Of a stretch of 64,000 nucleotides of DNA, positions 9,361-18,232 are shown one piece after another; positions within the stretch are counted from its first letter, which is position 1; the number at the start of each line of letters is the position of its first letter. The stretch is taken from the NCBI RefSeq assembly GCF_014174405.1, contig NZ_JACEGA010000001.1:2447001-2511000 (forward strand), given 5' to 3'. The notes under the pieces are model-generated. The model was given only the letters and a program-made list of their open reading frames with translations. It was not told where the DNA came from and did no database searches. The stretch is from Variimorphobacter saccharofermentans. GTDB lineage: Bacteria; Bacillota; Clostridia; Lachnospirales; Lachnospiraceae. The position numbers and the translations under genes are program-made.

Positions 9361-9960
9361 TTAAATAATAAAATATCTTCCTACCCTCTTCTTGTACTGA
9401 TCATAGGGCTCACCGAAAGCCTTACTAAGAAATTTCTCCTCCTCAAGTATCTGTAAATGCATCGCAAGGATAGCAAATACAGTAAAAAAAGGCAGAGGGA
9501 GGTTAGAAAAAGCAAGATAAATTCCTATGTAAACCATATCAAATCCCAGAAAGGCCGGATTACGACTAATATTATAAATACCCTTTACTACCAGCTCTGT
9601 TTTATCTTGATCAGGAATACCCGCTCTCCAGCTGTCGCGCATCGTAATCATAGCCGATATAAAGAAAGCCGTACCAATGGCAGCAAGAATTAAGCCCAGA
9701 ACTCTAAACCAATTATATTTACTATTTATATCAACTAACAATATGCTGATAATCTCTGCCGGAATGATGAGAAAGCTTGCCAGCTTTAATACCTGTTCCA
9801 CTACTAAAGTTCTTTTCGATTTAATACTACCATTATGCTCTCCGCCTTTTCCCAGCTGAGAAGTCTGAATTCCTCGCTTCTTCTGATTGAAAAGCTTTAG
9901 AAAATAAGCTGCGTAAAACACTACCAGCTCAATGATCGCTATTACCTGATATCCATTCAT
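9361..9960 (-). CDS. Isoprenylcysteine/phospholipid methyltransferase-like membrane protein
   Basis: 199 residues with about five hydrophobic segments. The C-terminal half carries the ICMT/PEMT-type signature: LVVKGIYNISRNPAFLGF near 135-152 and EEEKFLSKAFGEPYDQYKKRVGR near the end (key residues G, RNP, EE, F, Y). This is the SAM-binding part of membrane methyltransferases that act on isoprenylated cysteine or phospholipid head groups; the bacterial substrate is unknown. The start at 9960 is set by AAAGGTG 7 bp upstream and follows the previous stop by one base, so it is coupled to the upstream methyltransferase gene. Confidence 0.75.
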   Translation of the reverse strand: MNGYQVIAIIELVVFYAAYFLKLFNQKKRGIQTSQLGKGGEHNGSIKSKRTLVVEQVLKLASFLIIPAEIISILLVDINSKYNWFRVLGLILAAIGTAFFISAMITMRDSWRAGIPDQDKTELVVKGIYNISRNPAFLGFDMVYIGIYLAFSNLPLPFFTVFAILAMHLQILEEEKFLSKAFGEPYDQYKKRVGRYFII

Positions 9961-9961
9961 A

Positions 9962-10591
9962 CTATCCCACCTTTCTGCATTCCAGTACCCTACTATAGTC
10001 ACAGTGCTTCATTTTAATTATTTCAAATCCATTTTTACGCATATATTCTTTCATATCCATCTTTAAAAAGTTCTCGAATTCCTTCGGCTTCATTCTGCGA
10101 ATAATTCCGAACATCACTCTTCTAAATAACTTTCTAGGTTCTTCCCATTCCATTATTAGTAGCTTGCCATCCGCCTTTAGAATACGATACGCTTCTTTTA
10201 AGATGTTCCTTGCCTGAACTTCTGTACATTCATGTAATACAAGGGAAAGAACCGCTATATCAAATACGTTGTCTTCTATTTTGATATTATCTGCCGATCC
10301 ATAATAAAGCTTAATATTCGAAATCCCTTCTTTATTCAGCTTCTTTCTTGCCATTCGAAGCATTTCCTTAGACCGGTCAACACCAACAATATGTGCTGCA
10401 GGATGCTTCTTCGCAATTCGAATACTATTGACAGCAGTTCCAATACAAATATCAGCAATATGCATCTCACCTTCAGGAACCAGCTCTTCGAGTGCCTTAC
10501 GTGGTGATGTACTCTCATTGCAGAAATAAAATACATCCAATAAATCATAAAACTTTGCAATCCATTCATAGAATACCGATAAATTCTTCAT
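9962..10591 (-). CDS. Class I SAM-dependent methyltransferase
   Basis: Cytoplasmic protein of 209 residues. Motif I is ADICIGTAVNSI (about 45-56), followed by the acidic loop VGVDRS and the post-motif II region FDIAVLSLVLHE. The fold resembles UbiE/Methyltransf_11 enzymes, but the substrate is unknown. It is the first gene of a two-gene operon with a membrane methyltransferase. The promoter holds a dyad between the -35 and -10 hexamers, suggesting control by a repressor that is not encoded nearby. Confidence 0.82.
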   Translation of the reverse strand: MKNLSVFYEWIAKFYDLLDVFYFCNESTSPRKALEELVPEGEMHIADICIGTAVNSIRIAKKHPAAHIVGVDRSKEMLRMARKKLNKEGISNIKLYYGSADNIKIEDNVFDIAVLSLVLHECTEVQARNILKEAYRILKADGKLLIMEWEEPRKLFRRVMFGIIRRMKPKEFENFLKMDMKEYMRKNGFEIIKMKHCDYSRVLECRKVG

Positions 10592-10625
10592 ATTATCACC
10601 AGCCCTTGTAATTTATTCTAATCGT

Positions 10626-10655
10626 ATTATAGTTGAACAACTATTCAACTGTCAA
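10626..10655 (-). promoter_or_regulatory. Promoter with internal operator dyad, methyltransferase operon
   Basis: On the minus strand TTGACA (10650-10655) and a perfect TATAAT (10626-10631) are 18 bp apart. The whole spacer is the dyad GTTGAA-TAGTTG-TTCAAC, extended by one A/T pair on each side. TTGAA-N6-TTCAA resembles ArsR/SmtB-type operators (inference); a repressor bound there would block RNA polymerase. Confidence 0.65.
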
Positions 10656-10664
10656 GTAAAAAAT

Positions 10665-10734
10665 GAACTTGATTCTAATATATAAATAGACAACAACTAA
10701 ATTATCTTACTACAAATATATCAGAATCAAATTC
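10665..10734 (-). terminator. Terminator of the DUF5685/DnaJ/membrane protein operon
   Basis: Two 19-nt arms (10665-10683 and 10716-10734) pair at 17 of 19 positions, and on the minus strand they are followed by CATTTTTTAC. It lies just beyond the last gene of the operon and directly before the next promoter. Confidence 0.7.
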
Positions 10735-10747
10735 ATTGCTTCCCTCT

Positions 10748-11281
10748 CTACTTTAAATTCAGCTTATTCCTAATTTTATCCCATATGGCTACTTGAAAAC
10801 TATCATAAGCCCAATCATATAGAAATAATACCAGTTGGCCAGCAAATACTAACAGAAGATAGATCTGACTATTAATCTCACCGGAATATATCACTTTTGG
10901 CATTAAGAATATGACTGGTAGATACATTAGATTAAACGATACGTATTTTAGAATATAAAACAGAAGTGTACGGTTCTTCCATGTAACATGTGCAAGTTTC
11001 TCAAAAGCAAATTCTCTGATTAGTAAGTACATTCCCATGGCAGCGAAAGTAATACAGTATAGTTTATTGGGTGCAAGAAAAAATCCGAGTGCTACTGCTC
11101 CCAGGTAGAAGACCACACCGATGGAAAGACCGCTCTCACGTATGGCTATACCCACTCCAAAGGATGCAGTCGCCAGCAAAAATAATGTATTAAATTCAAA
11201 TACTCCACTAAGAATGATTAATAATACTGTCAATGCCAGTAATACACCAAGAAAAGCTCGTTTGCGATTGTTTAGCAGCAT
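10748..11281 (-). CDS. Membrane protein of unknown function
   Basis: 177 residues with five to six hydrophobic segments (about 10-30, 33-50, 55-72, 78-95, 110-130, 138-160) and a basic, polar C terminus. I do not recognise a catalytic motif. The preferred start at 11281 has GGGAGG 12 bp upstream inside an alternative longer frame (11305). It overlaps the J-domain gene by 10 bp and is the last member of a three-gene operon, so it may be the membrane partner of a chaperone-linked assembly process (inference). Confidence 0.6.
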   Translation of the reverse strand: MLLNNRKRAFLGVLLALTVLLIILSGVFEFNTLFLLATASFGVGIAIRESGLSIGVVFYLGAVALGFFLAPNKLYCITFAAMGMYLLIREFAFEKLAHVTWKNRTLLFYILKYVSFNLMYLPVIFLMPKVIYSGEINSQIYLLLVFAGQLVLFLYDWAYDSFQVAIWDKIRNKLNLK

Positions 11282-11898
11282 GATATCAAATCGCCTCCCA
11301 TACACTCACAAAGGGTATCAGCACACCAAAGATCACAGCACAGATTTCCGATATTTGGACCGGATCCACTGTTATAGCGGGTATTCTGATATCGCTTACT
11401 TTGCCATTCCAATTGATTTAGAAGGTTTCGATATTCCGGATTGCCCGGATCCATATTAACTGCCTGTCTGGCATGATCAAAAGCCATAATATTATTACCA
11501 ATCCCCGCATTGGCCACTGCACTATAATAATACCATCTTGCTGTACGTAGAGGTATTCTGGCTAAGAGCTTCAATGCTTCAATGTAGTTTCTTTCATTTA
11601 AATAGGTGTATACCATATTCATTTCAGCGCTCTCTTCCTGCCCTCCGCCATATTGATAGGATTGATGATAGGATGAGGTTCCAGAAGAATATCCATAACC
11701 GCCATTCTCTCTTTCCTTCATAATCTGATCATATGCTTCCTGGACTTCCTTAAACTTTTCTTCCGCCAGTTCGGATAGAGGATTATCCACATAGGAATCC
11801 GGGTGGTATTTACGGCTTAGCTCACGATATGCTTTCTTTATCTCATCGTTTGAAGCATTCGGGGATACTTCCAATACTTTATAGGGATCTGATATCAT
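11272..11898 (-). CDS. J-domain (DnaJ) protein with TPR-like C-terminal region
   Basis: 208 residues. The N-terminal J domain (about 3-65) has the essential HPD motif in KYHPDSY and the usual helix I start [14 protein letters not shown] Gly/Ser/Tyr-rich linker (about 66-90) leads to a helical TPR-like part (about 93-165, [16 protein letters not shown]), and the tail is rich in cysteine (CC, C, C, CC within the last 25 residues). J proteins stimulate the ATPase of DnaK; this one lacks the classical zinc-finger and client domains, so it is likely specialised. Overlaps both neighbours by 4 and 10 bp. Confidence 0.85.
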   Translation of the reverse strand: MISDPYKVLEVSPNASNDEIKKAYRELSRKYHPDSYVDNPLSELAEEKFKEVQEAYDQIMKERENGGYGYSSGTSSYHQSYQYGGGQEESAEMNMVYTYLNERNYIEALKLLARIPLRTARWYYYSAVANAGIGNNIMAFDHARQAVNMDPGNPEYRNLLNQLEWQSKRYQNTRYNSGSGPNIGNLCCDLWCADTLCECMGGDLISCC

Positions 11899-12737
11899 AC
11901 TTTTGTTCCTTCCTTTTCTAATCTATTTTTCCGTATAGTATCGTATTTTGTCCAAACTCCCTCATACAAGATATTATGAAGGATATCCAAATCAATCAGG
12001 CAAGGTAATTTCTCAAATTCCTTTGTACATTCTGCCATCATCATGGTTAACATCTGATAACAGTCCTCATCAAAGGAAGAAGCCTGCTCTATATGATGCA
12101 GCGGATTATAATTTCTCTTCCTATGATCTTTCTCTAAATCATCATAGGCATCAAGAATGTAAATGAATTTACCTAGATAAAAGCCAAGCTTTCGAAGAGT
12201 ACTCTCCCACACATCCTGCCGGTATACAAAAATCTCACTCATCAGTTCACCAAAGCAACGGGAAACCATATCGATGTTTATCTCACATTGCTTCTCTATA
12301 TCCTGTAATTGCTTCAGGCATTCCGATATTCTCCGGCATTGTCTTGGATATTGTCTTTCAATTTTATTATATTTCTTTTTTAATAGCTTAGCACCAGCAT
12401 ATCCAGTAATGCTTTTTTCGTCCATCCAATCATCCTTAAGATGATGGTAGGATAATGCAATCTCCATATCCGCTACATACTCTGTAATCTCATTACGAAG
12501 TAAATCATGTACTTTTAACGGATGAATCACACATCGTTTTTGCTCCTTAACTGTATTGGTTTCATAAAGAGACGATAATAGGATAATGAGGAAGGTCATA
12601 TCATAGGATAAGGTCATTTGACCGGCTCTTCCGTATTTGTTCTTCAATACATCACAAAGTCCGCAATAATAAGCTTTATATTTGTAATAATCCTTCATTT
12701 TTAATTCCGGCTTATATACATTTACATAACCGAACAT
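11895..12737 (-). CDS. DUF5685 family protein
   Basis: 280 residues, largely helical, with no signal peptide or membrane segment. The N terminus [12 protein letters not shown], followed by YCGLC, is the hallmark of DUF5685, a family known mainly from Clostridia. The fold recalls all-alpha isoprenoid-synthase-like proteins (DAYDDLEKD near residue 205 looks like an aspartate-rich motif), but no activity is established. First gene of the operon with the J-domain and membrane proteins; stop and start overlap (ATGA). Confidence 0.75.
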   Translation of the reverse strand: MFGYVNVYKPELKMKDYYKYKAYYCGLCDVLKNKYGRAGQMTLSYDMTFLIILLSSLYETNTVKEQKRCVIHPLKVHDLLRNEITEYVADMEIALSYHHLKDDWMDEKSITGYAGAKLLKKKYNKIERQYPRQCRRISECLKQLQDIEKQCEINIDMVSRCFGELMSEIFVYRQDVWESTLRKLGFYLGKFIYILDAYDDLEKDHRKRNYNPLHHIEQASSFDEDCYQMLTMMMAECTKEFEKLPCLIDLDILHNILYEGVWTKYDTIRKNRLEKEGTKV

Positions 12738-12776
12738 AGAACCTCCTGCATTCCTTTAATAAATGAGTCGTTTTCT

Positions 12777-12804
12777 ATTTTACACTGATTTGCATAAAAT
12801 ACAA
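12777..12804 (-). promoter_or_regulatory. Possible promoter of the DUF5685 operon
   Basis: On the minus strand TTGTAT (12799-12804), 16 bp, TAAAAT (12777-12782), about 40 bp before the start codon. Moderate match to sigma-A consensus. Confidence 0.4.
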
Positions 12805-12989
12805 ATACCTTTCAAATTTATTAATGAATTTTTAATATTAACGTAATCAATAAGGCAATTTAAGTGTCAATCCTGTTTTTTCGACTTACATCTTATTATT
12901 TCGATAATATATATCACATTTTTACATGTAATTCATATAGTGATATTGAGAGATGAGAATTTCTCAAATTAATAGAAGGAGATGGAAAT

Positions 12990-13802
12990 ATGGATAACTA
13001 CAAAAATAATGCTTCTTTAATATCATCAGAAGCTCATGTAAATACTGGCTGTGGCCATGAATGCGATGCGGCTGTTCTGAAAGCAGATACACTGCCAGAA
13101 GCTGAAAATCATCCTTGGTGGAAGGGGGATTTTAAGATCCCACGTGTTCTAAGTGAATTTATTGTACAGATTGATTCCGAATCAAAGATAAGACTAAATG
13201 AACCAGCTTATGAGATAAAGAGAATTGAGAAGCAAATCTTTCTGACCCAATGCCGATATATTCCACCGACCAATAAGGTATTCCTTGAAGGCTATATTCG
13301 GAAGAATATTGAATATGCTGCGAGAACCTGTTCAAAAGGACGCGGTATTGCCGGTGTTATCAAAGATACTACCGTTCACGTACCATTCAAAGCCTATACG
13401 AAGGTTGACTTCTTTGGCTGCAAACCTCAGATTATTCCAAATCCACCCGCTTTAGTTGCAAGATATTTTGACGAAAAGAGAATGGGTAAGGATATCAGGG
13501 AAGCTGACCGCTCGAACATTGAGATTTTCAATGAACCGGTATATTGTGAGCTGGAATGGTCAGCAGTATATGATGCAGATATTGATGATAAAGGTAGACC
13601 AATCGATGGCTTCCTTAACGAAGAGGAATTCCAAGAGTTTACTGATAAATCCGTTATTTATCTGTGTATTAAATTACTGCAAAAGCAACAGGTATGCTGG
13701 CCTGGTCATCCGACACCATATAAGGAAGAGCCTCAAAAGATGCCGTATCCAATGGATACACAGTGGAAAACTCCAGTAGTTGATGCTGAAGAAAAGAAAT
13801 AG
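12990..13802 (+). CDS. Probable spore coat/exosporium protein (CsxC/SPOCS-like)
   Basis: 270 residues, no signal peptide. The middle part (about 45-200) contains PRVLSEFIVQIDSES, EIKRIEKQIFLTQCR, KVFLEGYIRKNIEYA and TVHVPF; I read these as the repeating beta-strand pattern of SPOCS/DUF3794-type proteins such as clostridial CsxC, which occur in the spore coat. The assignment is by pattern only. A CATATAG-like element with an upstream AC dinucleotide about 16 bp away (near 12914-12940) loosely resembles a sigma-K promoter, supporting late mother-cell expression but not proving it. Strong ribosome site AGGAGATGG precedes the ATG. Confidence 0.5.
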   Translation: MDNYKNNASLISSEAHVNTGCGHECDAAVLKADTLPEAENHPWWKGDFKIPRVLSEFIVQIDSESKIRLNEPAYEIKRIEKQIFLTQCRYIPPTNKVFLEGYIRKNIEYAARTCSKGRGIAGVIKDTTVHVPFKAYTKVDFFGCKPQIIPNPPALVARYFDEKRMGKDIREADRSNIEIFNEPVYCELEWSAVYDADIDDKGRPIDGFLNEEEFQEFTDKSVIYLCIKLLQKQQVCWPGHPTPYKEEPQKMPYPMDTQWKTPVVDAEEKK

Positions 13803-13831
13803 ATATGCTCTTATGTATCAGTTTGAATAAA

Positions 13832-14018
13832 AGCTGTTGCATAATACATTTGCAGGGACGATGACTTACCATAATGCACTGTCGGAAGAGCATATTGTCA
13901 ATGTTTGTATGAATAAGGCGAACTTGTATGTTCGCCTTAGACATTCAAATATGACAATGTGTACATCCGTCTGTGTGTGAGGTGAGTCATCGTCCCTATT
14001 GATGCATTATGCAACAGC
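13832..14018. repeat. Structured intergenic repeat, long form (copy 2)
   Basis: About 187 bp. The outer arms AGCTGTTGCATAAT (from 13833) and ATTATGCAACAGCT (to 14018) pair, and the stem continues through GGGACGATGACT. An inner hairpin (GGCGAAC at 13918-13924 with GTTCGCC) lies in the centre. Inside is ACCATAATGCACTGTCGGAAG, shared with the copies at 40.7 and 51.1 kb in the opposite orientation. It lies between the convergent coat gene and ABC importer, so it may also terminate both. Confidence 0.75.
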
Positions 14019-14053
14019 TCCATATTTAATGCTTACAATAGAGTTCACTCTCA

Positions 14054-14863
14054 TTAAACAGTAGTAAGATCCCACTCTTCATATATCTTAGGAACATCAC
14101 TGATCAAACGCTTTGTGTATGGTGCCTTAGCATTAATAATAACATCATCGGCAGTACCACTCTCAACGATTTTACCATGCTCCATAATATATACGGAATC
14201 AGATATATAATATGCCAGTCCGATGTCATGAGTAATGAAGATAATTGTCATTCCTATCTCATCACGTAAATTCAATAACATATCAAGAATGGTTGCTCTT
14301 GAACATGCATCAATCATCGAGGTGGGTTCATCCGCTAATAGAATCTTAGGCTTCAAGAGGAAAATACGAGCAATCATAAGTCTTTGCATCTGCCCACCGG
14401 AAAGCTCGAAAGGATATTTATTGGTAAGCTCCGCAAACTTAAGATTTACAAAGCTACATGCCTCCGTCATCATTTCAATCTTCTTTTTCATCGGAAGATG
14501 TCTTCCACCACGCATATTGATACAATCTAATAATACCGTATCGATCTTATTAAAAACATTGAAGGAAGAGAATGGATCCTGGAAAATAGCCTGTATATTC
14601 TTCCAATATTCTTTCTTCTTTTTATGAGTACTAATATCACGTTTCTTGCCTTGGAAATAGATATCTCCCTCTGTTACATTAATGAGACCAAGTAACATTT
14701 TAGCAAGAGTGGTCTTACCACTACCGGATTCTCCAACGATGGATATCAAATCGCCCTCATAAAAATCAAAGTCAATATGATCAACAGCTACGGTTTTCTT
14801 ATCACCTAAGCCAAAAACTTTCGTAACACCTTTTCCGCTCAGGCATAGTTTCTTATTGCTCAT
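14054..14863 (-). CDS. Oligopeptide/oligosaccharide ABC importer ATPase (OppF/DppF-like), system 1
   Basis: 269 residues; second ATPase of the first importer. Motifs: Walker [10 protein letters not shown] (about 40), Q-loop in IFQDPFSSF, signature LSGGQMQR, Walker [13 protein letters not shown] and H-loop FITHD. It lacks the usual C-terminal cysteine-rich extension, ending shortly after residue 255, so it is somewhat shorter than typical OppF. It overlaps the preceding ATPase gene by 11 bp and is the last gene of the operon. Confidence 0.88.
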   Translation of the reverse strand: MSNKKLCLSGKGVTKVFGLGDKKTVAVDHIDFDFYEGDLISIVGESGSGKTTLAKMLLGLINVTEGDIYFQGKKRDISTHKKKKEYWKNIQAIFQDPFSSFNVFNKIDTVLLDCINMRGGRHLPMKKKIEMMTEACSFVNLKFAELTNKYPFELSGGQMQRLMIARIFLLKPKILLADEPTSMIDACSRATILDMLLNLRDEIGMTIIFITHDIGLAYYISDSVYIMEHGKIVESGTADDVIINAKAPYTKRLISDVPKIYEEWDLTTV

Positions 14864-15863
14864 TCTCGTATACCTCCTTCAGTTTTTCAACATCAATAAG
14901 GCATCTATAGCTGCGTCCATCACCAAACTCCCGAATGCCTACGGCATTTACCTTACATTCAGCAGTTGCATATTTGCATCGATCAGCAAAACGACAGCCT
15001 ACAGGCGGTTTCTTAAGATTTGGCGGTGTTCCTGGAATTGCAGTAAGCTTGTGTTCACGAGTACCGGATTCTGGTACAATAATAGATCCCATAAGGCCCT
15101 TGGAATAAGGATGAACCGGATCAAATACCATATCCTTCGCCGTTCCTCTTTCTACAATCTGACCGGCATACATAACCATGATGTCATCCGTTACATTATA
15201 AAGGAGAGGAAGCTCATGTGTTATGAATATCATGGATTTAATATAGCCCTTCTCCATCAGGCTCTTTAACATCTTGATAACCATCTTCTGGCTGGTAACA
15301 TCAAGCGCACTGGAAGGTTCGTCCGCGATCAATACCTTCGGAGATAAAATAGTAGAAATTGCGATAACAGTTCTTTGCTTCATACCACCGGACAGCTCAA
15401 CTGCATGTTTATCTAATACGGATGCAGGTAAGCCCAATTCTTCAAACCGTGCACTAGCTAAATCATAGATTTCCTTCTTTGGCATCTTAGGATTATGTAC
15501 ATGAATAACATCTTCAATAAAGCGAATAATCTTCTGTGTAGGATTCAGTGCATTCATAGCTGCCTGTGGAATATATGCGATTTCTGTTCCTAATATAGAC
15601 TTTCTGATTGCATCTGGCTCCATCTGAGAGATGTTTTTTCCATCAACGATAATATCACCGCTCATATAATGTAACGGCGGAAAATAATATCCCATCAAAC
15701 TCAGAGCAAGGGTTGACTTACCACAACCGGACTCTCCCGCTATACCAAGGGATTTCCCTTCTTCTATGGTAAGAGATACACCATCAACGGCATATACATC
15801 CTCTCTGAATCTGGTCACATATTTTGTTTTGAGATTTTTAACCTCAAGTATTGTCTTTCCCAT
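14853..15863 (-). CDS. Oligopeptide/oligosaccharide ABC importer ATPase (OppD/DppD-like), system 1
   Basis: 336 residues. Motifs: Walker [11 protein letters not shown]-loop [11 protein letters not shown], signature LSGGMKQR, Walker [14 protein letters not shown]-loop FITHE. The C terminus has the Opp/Dpp-specific extension [15 protein letters not shown], whose cysteines form an iron-sulphur site in related systems. It pairs with the following OppF-like ATPase as a heterodimer under the two permeases encoded upstream. Confidence 0.9.
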   Translation of the reverse strand: MGKTILEVKNLKTKYVTRFREDVYAVDGVSLTIEEGKSLGIAGESGCGKSTLALSLMGYYFPPLHYMSGDIIVDGKNISQMEPDAIRKSILGTEIAYIPQAAMNALNPTQKIIRFIEDVIHVHNPKMPKKEIYDLASARFEELGLPASVLDKHAVELSGGMKQRTVIAISTILSPKVLIADEPSSALDVTSQKMVIKMLKSLMEKGYIKSMIFITHELPLLYNVTDDIMVMYAGQIVERGTAKDMVFDPVHPYSKGLMGSIIVPESGTREHKLTAIPGTPPNLKKPPVGCRFADRCKYATAECKVNAVGIREFGDGRSYRCLIDVEKLKEVYENEQ

Positions 15864-15873
15864 AACCGTCCTC

Positions 15874-17124
15874 CTAATCTCTCAAAGTGGGGTTGAACAC
15901 CTGATCGAGACCGGTATTCATCAAATTCAGTGAAAATGATATCAGAGCAATCATGATTATTACCGGGAAATATGCCCACCATGATCCATTCAAATGTGCA
16001 GAATATAACATTGCCCAGTTCATCATAAGACCGAGTGTGGGAATCTCAGTGGTTTTCGGTCCAAGACCAAGCATTGAGAGCTGAGCCTCAGCCAGAATTG
16101 CTGTTGATATCTGTAAGATAAATGCCATTACAACATAGGATGCTATGTAAGGTAGAATATCAGTGAGTATAATCCTTATTAAGCTATGGCCAGATAACTT
16201 ACTTAAATTCACATGATCACGGTTACGTAATGATATAACTTGGGAACGTACTGATCTTGTTGTCCATGTCCAAGAAGTTATACCAATAACAAACGCAACC
16301 ATTGTAACACCTCTCTGATCCTGTCCAATACTATAGGAAATCAAAATCAGAAGAACAAAGGATGGGATTACTGTAAAAATATTCGTAATAAACATTATTA
16401 AGTCATCAACAATACCACCTATATAACCAGCCAACAATCCAAAAGTTAACCCGATTAAGGTTGCTACAATACCTGCTATCAGACCAATCTTTATGGAAGT
16501 GCCAGTTGCAGAAACAAGTTTTTTCAAAGTATCTGCACCAAAATTATCGGTACCTAGTGGTAATACTTTAACATTAGCTATATCCTTGATATTAACATAA
16601 TCGGTATCTTCAATAACTTTTTTCTCCTCTAGAGTACCGGTTTCTTCGTCTTTAGATGCTATTACAACCTCCAGTCCTGCTAAGGCCTCTTTCAGAGCCT
16701 TATCCAGACGCTTGTAATAGTTACGTTGTGCCATCGTCATACCCTTAGGTTTTAATGTAGAATCATAATTCGCATTCCATAACTCCAAAAGCTTCTCCGT
16801 ATCATTCATGTCGATATCATCTGTAGCAACTCCAGCTACAGTCAGCCACTCTACCATAGAGACTTTATCTTCCTCTTTTAGGCGAGCTCCGATACGCTTT
16901 TCATTTGCATCTGGAAGTTTTAATGTTTCTGGGGTAGTATCAACTGTATCATATACGGATACATAGGTTCCTGGTTTAAAAAATGTTCCAAGACCGAGCA
17001 TTTCTAATGGATCTCCCGGATTGAACAATGGATAAATAAAAACTGTTAATAATATGGCTACAAATATTACAAATCCAACTACAAATTTGGGAGAGTGAAA
17101 CACCTGACGTAATGTATTCTTCAT
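15874..17124 (-). CDS. ABC importer permease (OppC/DppC-like) with enlarged external domain, system 1
   Basis: 416 residues, about 110 longer than a usual OppC. One membrane segment near 15-35 is followed by a roughly 140-residue polar, charged insert (about 40-185) before the conserved [12 protein letters not shown] motif, then five membrane segments (about 205-405). The EAA loop region includes [11 protein letters not shown] and the final [14 protein letters not shown]. The insert lies outside the membrane by topology and may contact the large binding protein of this system. Operon context: downstream of an OppB-like gene, upstream of the two ATPases. Confidence 0.87.
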   Translation of the reverse strand: MKNTLRQVFHSPKFVVGFVIFVAILLTVFIYPLFNPGDPLEMLGLGTFFKPGTYVSVYDTVDTTPETLKLPDANEKRIGARLKEEDKVSMVEWLTVAGVATDDIDMNDTEKLLELWNANYDSTLKPKGMTMAQRNYYKRLDKALKEALAGLEVVIASKDEETGTLEEKKVIEDTDYVNIKDIANVKVLPLGTDNFGADTLKKLVSATGTSIKIGLIAGIVATLIGLTFGLLAGYIGGIVDDLIMFITNIFTVIPSFVLLILISYSIGQDQRGVTMVAFVIGITSWTWTTRSVRSQVISLRNRDHVNLSKLSGHSLIRIILTDILPYIASYVVMAFILQISTAILAEAQLSMLGLGPKTTEIPTLGLMMNWAMLYSAHLNGSWWAYFPVIIMIALISFSLNLMNTGLDQVFNPTLRD

Positions 17125-17138
17125 TTTTTATCCCTCCC

Positions 17139-18143
17139 TTAATCAAACTGTGCCGCTTTTACACGGGGATCTATAAATCCATAGATAATATCAATTGCAA
17201 AGTTGGCTAATAAAACCATCACCGTAATAATTAATGTTGTTGCTGACAGTAACGGATAATCATTCATAGTAATTGCTTGAAGCATAGTGGTTCCTAGTCC
17301 AGGATAACTGAAAATAATCTCTGCAACCAGCGCACCACCAACCATACCACCAATTGAAAGTGCTAATCCAGTAACCTGTGGTAGCATCGCATTACGGAAT
17401 ACATATCCAACGATTTTTCTATCTTTAATACCAAGAAAACGACTATATTTAACGTAATCCGCATTCAATTCATAGATTGACATGGAACGCATTCCTACTG
17501 CCTGTCCACCTATAGAAATAATAACAACTGACCAGAATGGAAGCTGGTAATGAGCAATTACTGATTTGATAAACTTCCAGCTTAGATTTGGTATTAAGTC
17601 AAAACCATATCCTCCTGATATTGGTGCAACTTTTAAATTAATAGCAAATATAACAAGCATCACTACAGCCATACCAAAAGCAGGTACACTACTGCAGAAA
17701 AGACTAACCGGCATAAGAACCTTATCAAAACCTTTTCGAACATAAGCTGCTAGGGCGCCTAGGAGATTACCAAGCAACCATCCCACAACAATAGCCGGTA
17801 GCTGAAGAGAAATTGTCCACCATATTGCATCAGAAATAATATCTGCTACAGGACGTGGATACTGGCTGAAGGAAAGTCCAAAATCTCCAGTTAATGCATT
17901 CTTAAAATATGTAACAAACTGAACATACATAGGTTCGTTTGTACCAAATTGTTTAGCGTAACTCTCATAAATCGCTTTTACGGCAGACGCATCTGACATA
18001 CCAGCAGTTACTCTAGCAGTAATATTAGCAACAGGATCTCCCGGCATTAATCGGGGAAGTATAAAATTAAGCAGTATAGCTACAATTAATGTCAAGAAAA
18101 ACCATAGTATCTTCTTGCCAAAATACTTTCGATAGCCTTTCAT
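17139..18143 (-). CDS. ABC importer permease (OppB/DppB-like), system 1
   Basis: 334 residues with six membrane segments. The N terminus includes [12 protein letters not shown], the family hallmark after the first segment, and the C terminus ends [12 protein letters not shown], typical of DppB. The EAA motif region is [12 protein letters not shown]. The start at 18143 was chosen because TGGAGG lies 7 bp upstream; the upstream ATG at 18158 would place the ribosome site inside the gene. Forms the channel with the OppC-like subunit. Confidence 0.9.
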   Translation of the reverse strand: MKGYRKYFGKKILWFFLTLIVAILLNFILPRLMPGDPVANITARVTAGMSDASAVKAIYESYAKQFGTNEPMYVQFVTYFKNALTGDFGLSFSQYPRPVADIISDAIWWTISLQLPAIVVGWLLGNLLGALAAYVRKGFDKVLMPVSLFCSSVPAFGMAVVMLVIFAINLKVAPISGGYGFDLIPNLSWKFIKSVIAHYQLPFWSVVIISIGGQAVGMRSMSIYELNADYVKYSRFLGIKDRKIVGYVFRNAMLPQVTGLALSIGGMVGGALVAEIIFSYPGLGTTMLQAITMNDYPLLSATTLIITVMVLLANFAIDIIYGFIDPRVKAAQFD

Positions 18144-18167
18144 AGATGACCTCCACATTTTTTAAAA

Positions 18168-18200
18168 CAGCCATGTTTCAAGTATCCCGAAACATGGCTG
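18168..18200 (-). terminator. Intra-operon hairpin between binding protein and permease genes
   Basis: Perfect 12-bp stem, CAGCCATGTTTC (18168-18179 complement) with an about 9-nt loop, followed on the minus strand by TTTTAAAAAA. It sits between the binding-protein stop and the permease start. A leaky terminator or mRNA-stabilising stem here would give more binding protein than membrane subunits. Confidence 0.75.
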
Positions 18201-18232
18201 ACTTTTAGTATTCAGGTATTTCTACTTTGAAG

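Noticed and set aside
11121..11459. 112-codon plus-strand frame across the membrane-protein and J-domain genes
   Set aside because: Antisense shadow of two convincing minus-strand genes, without ribosome site or family match.
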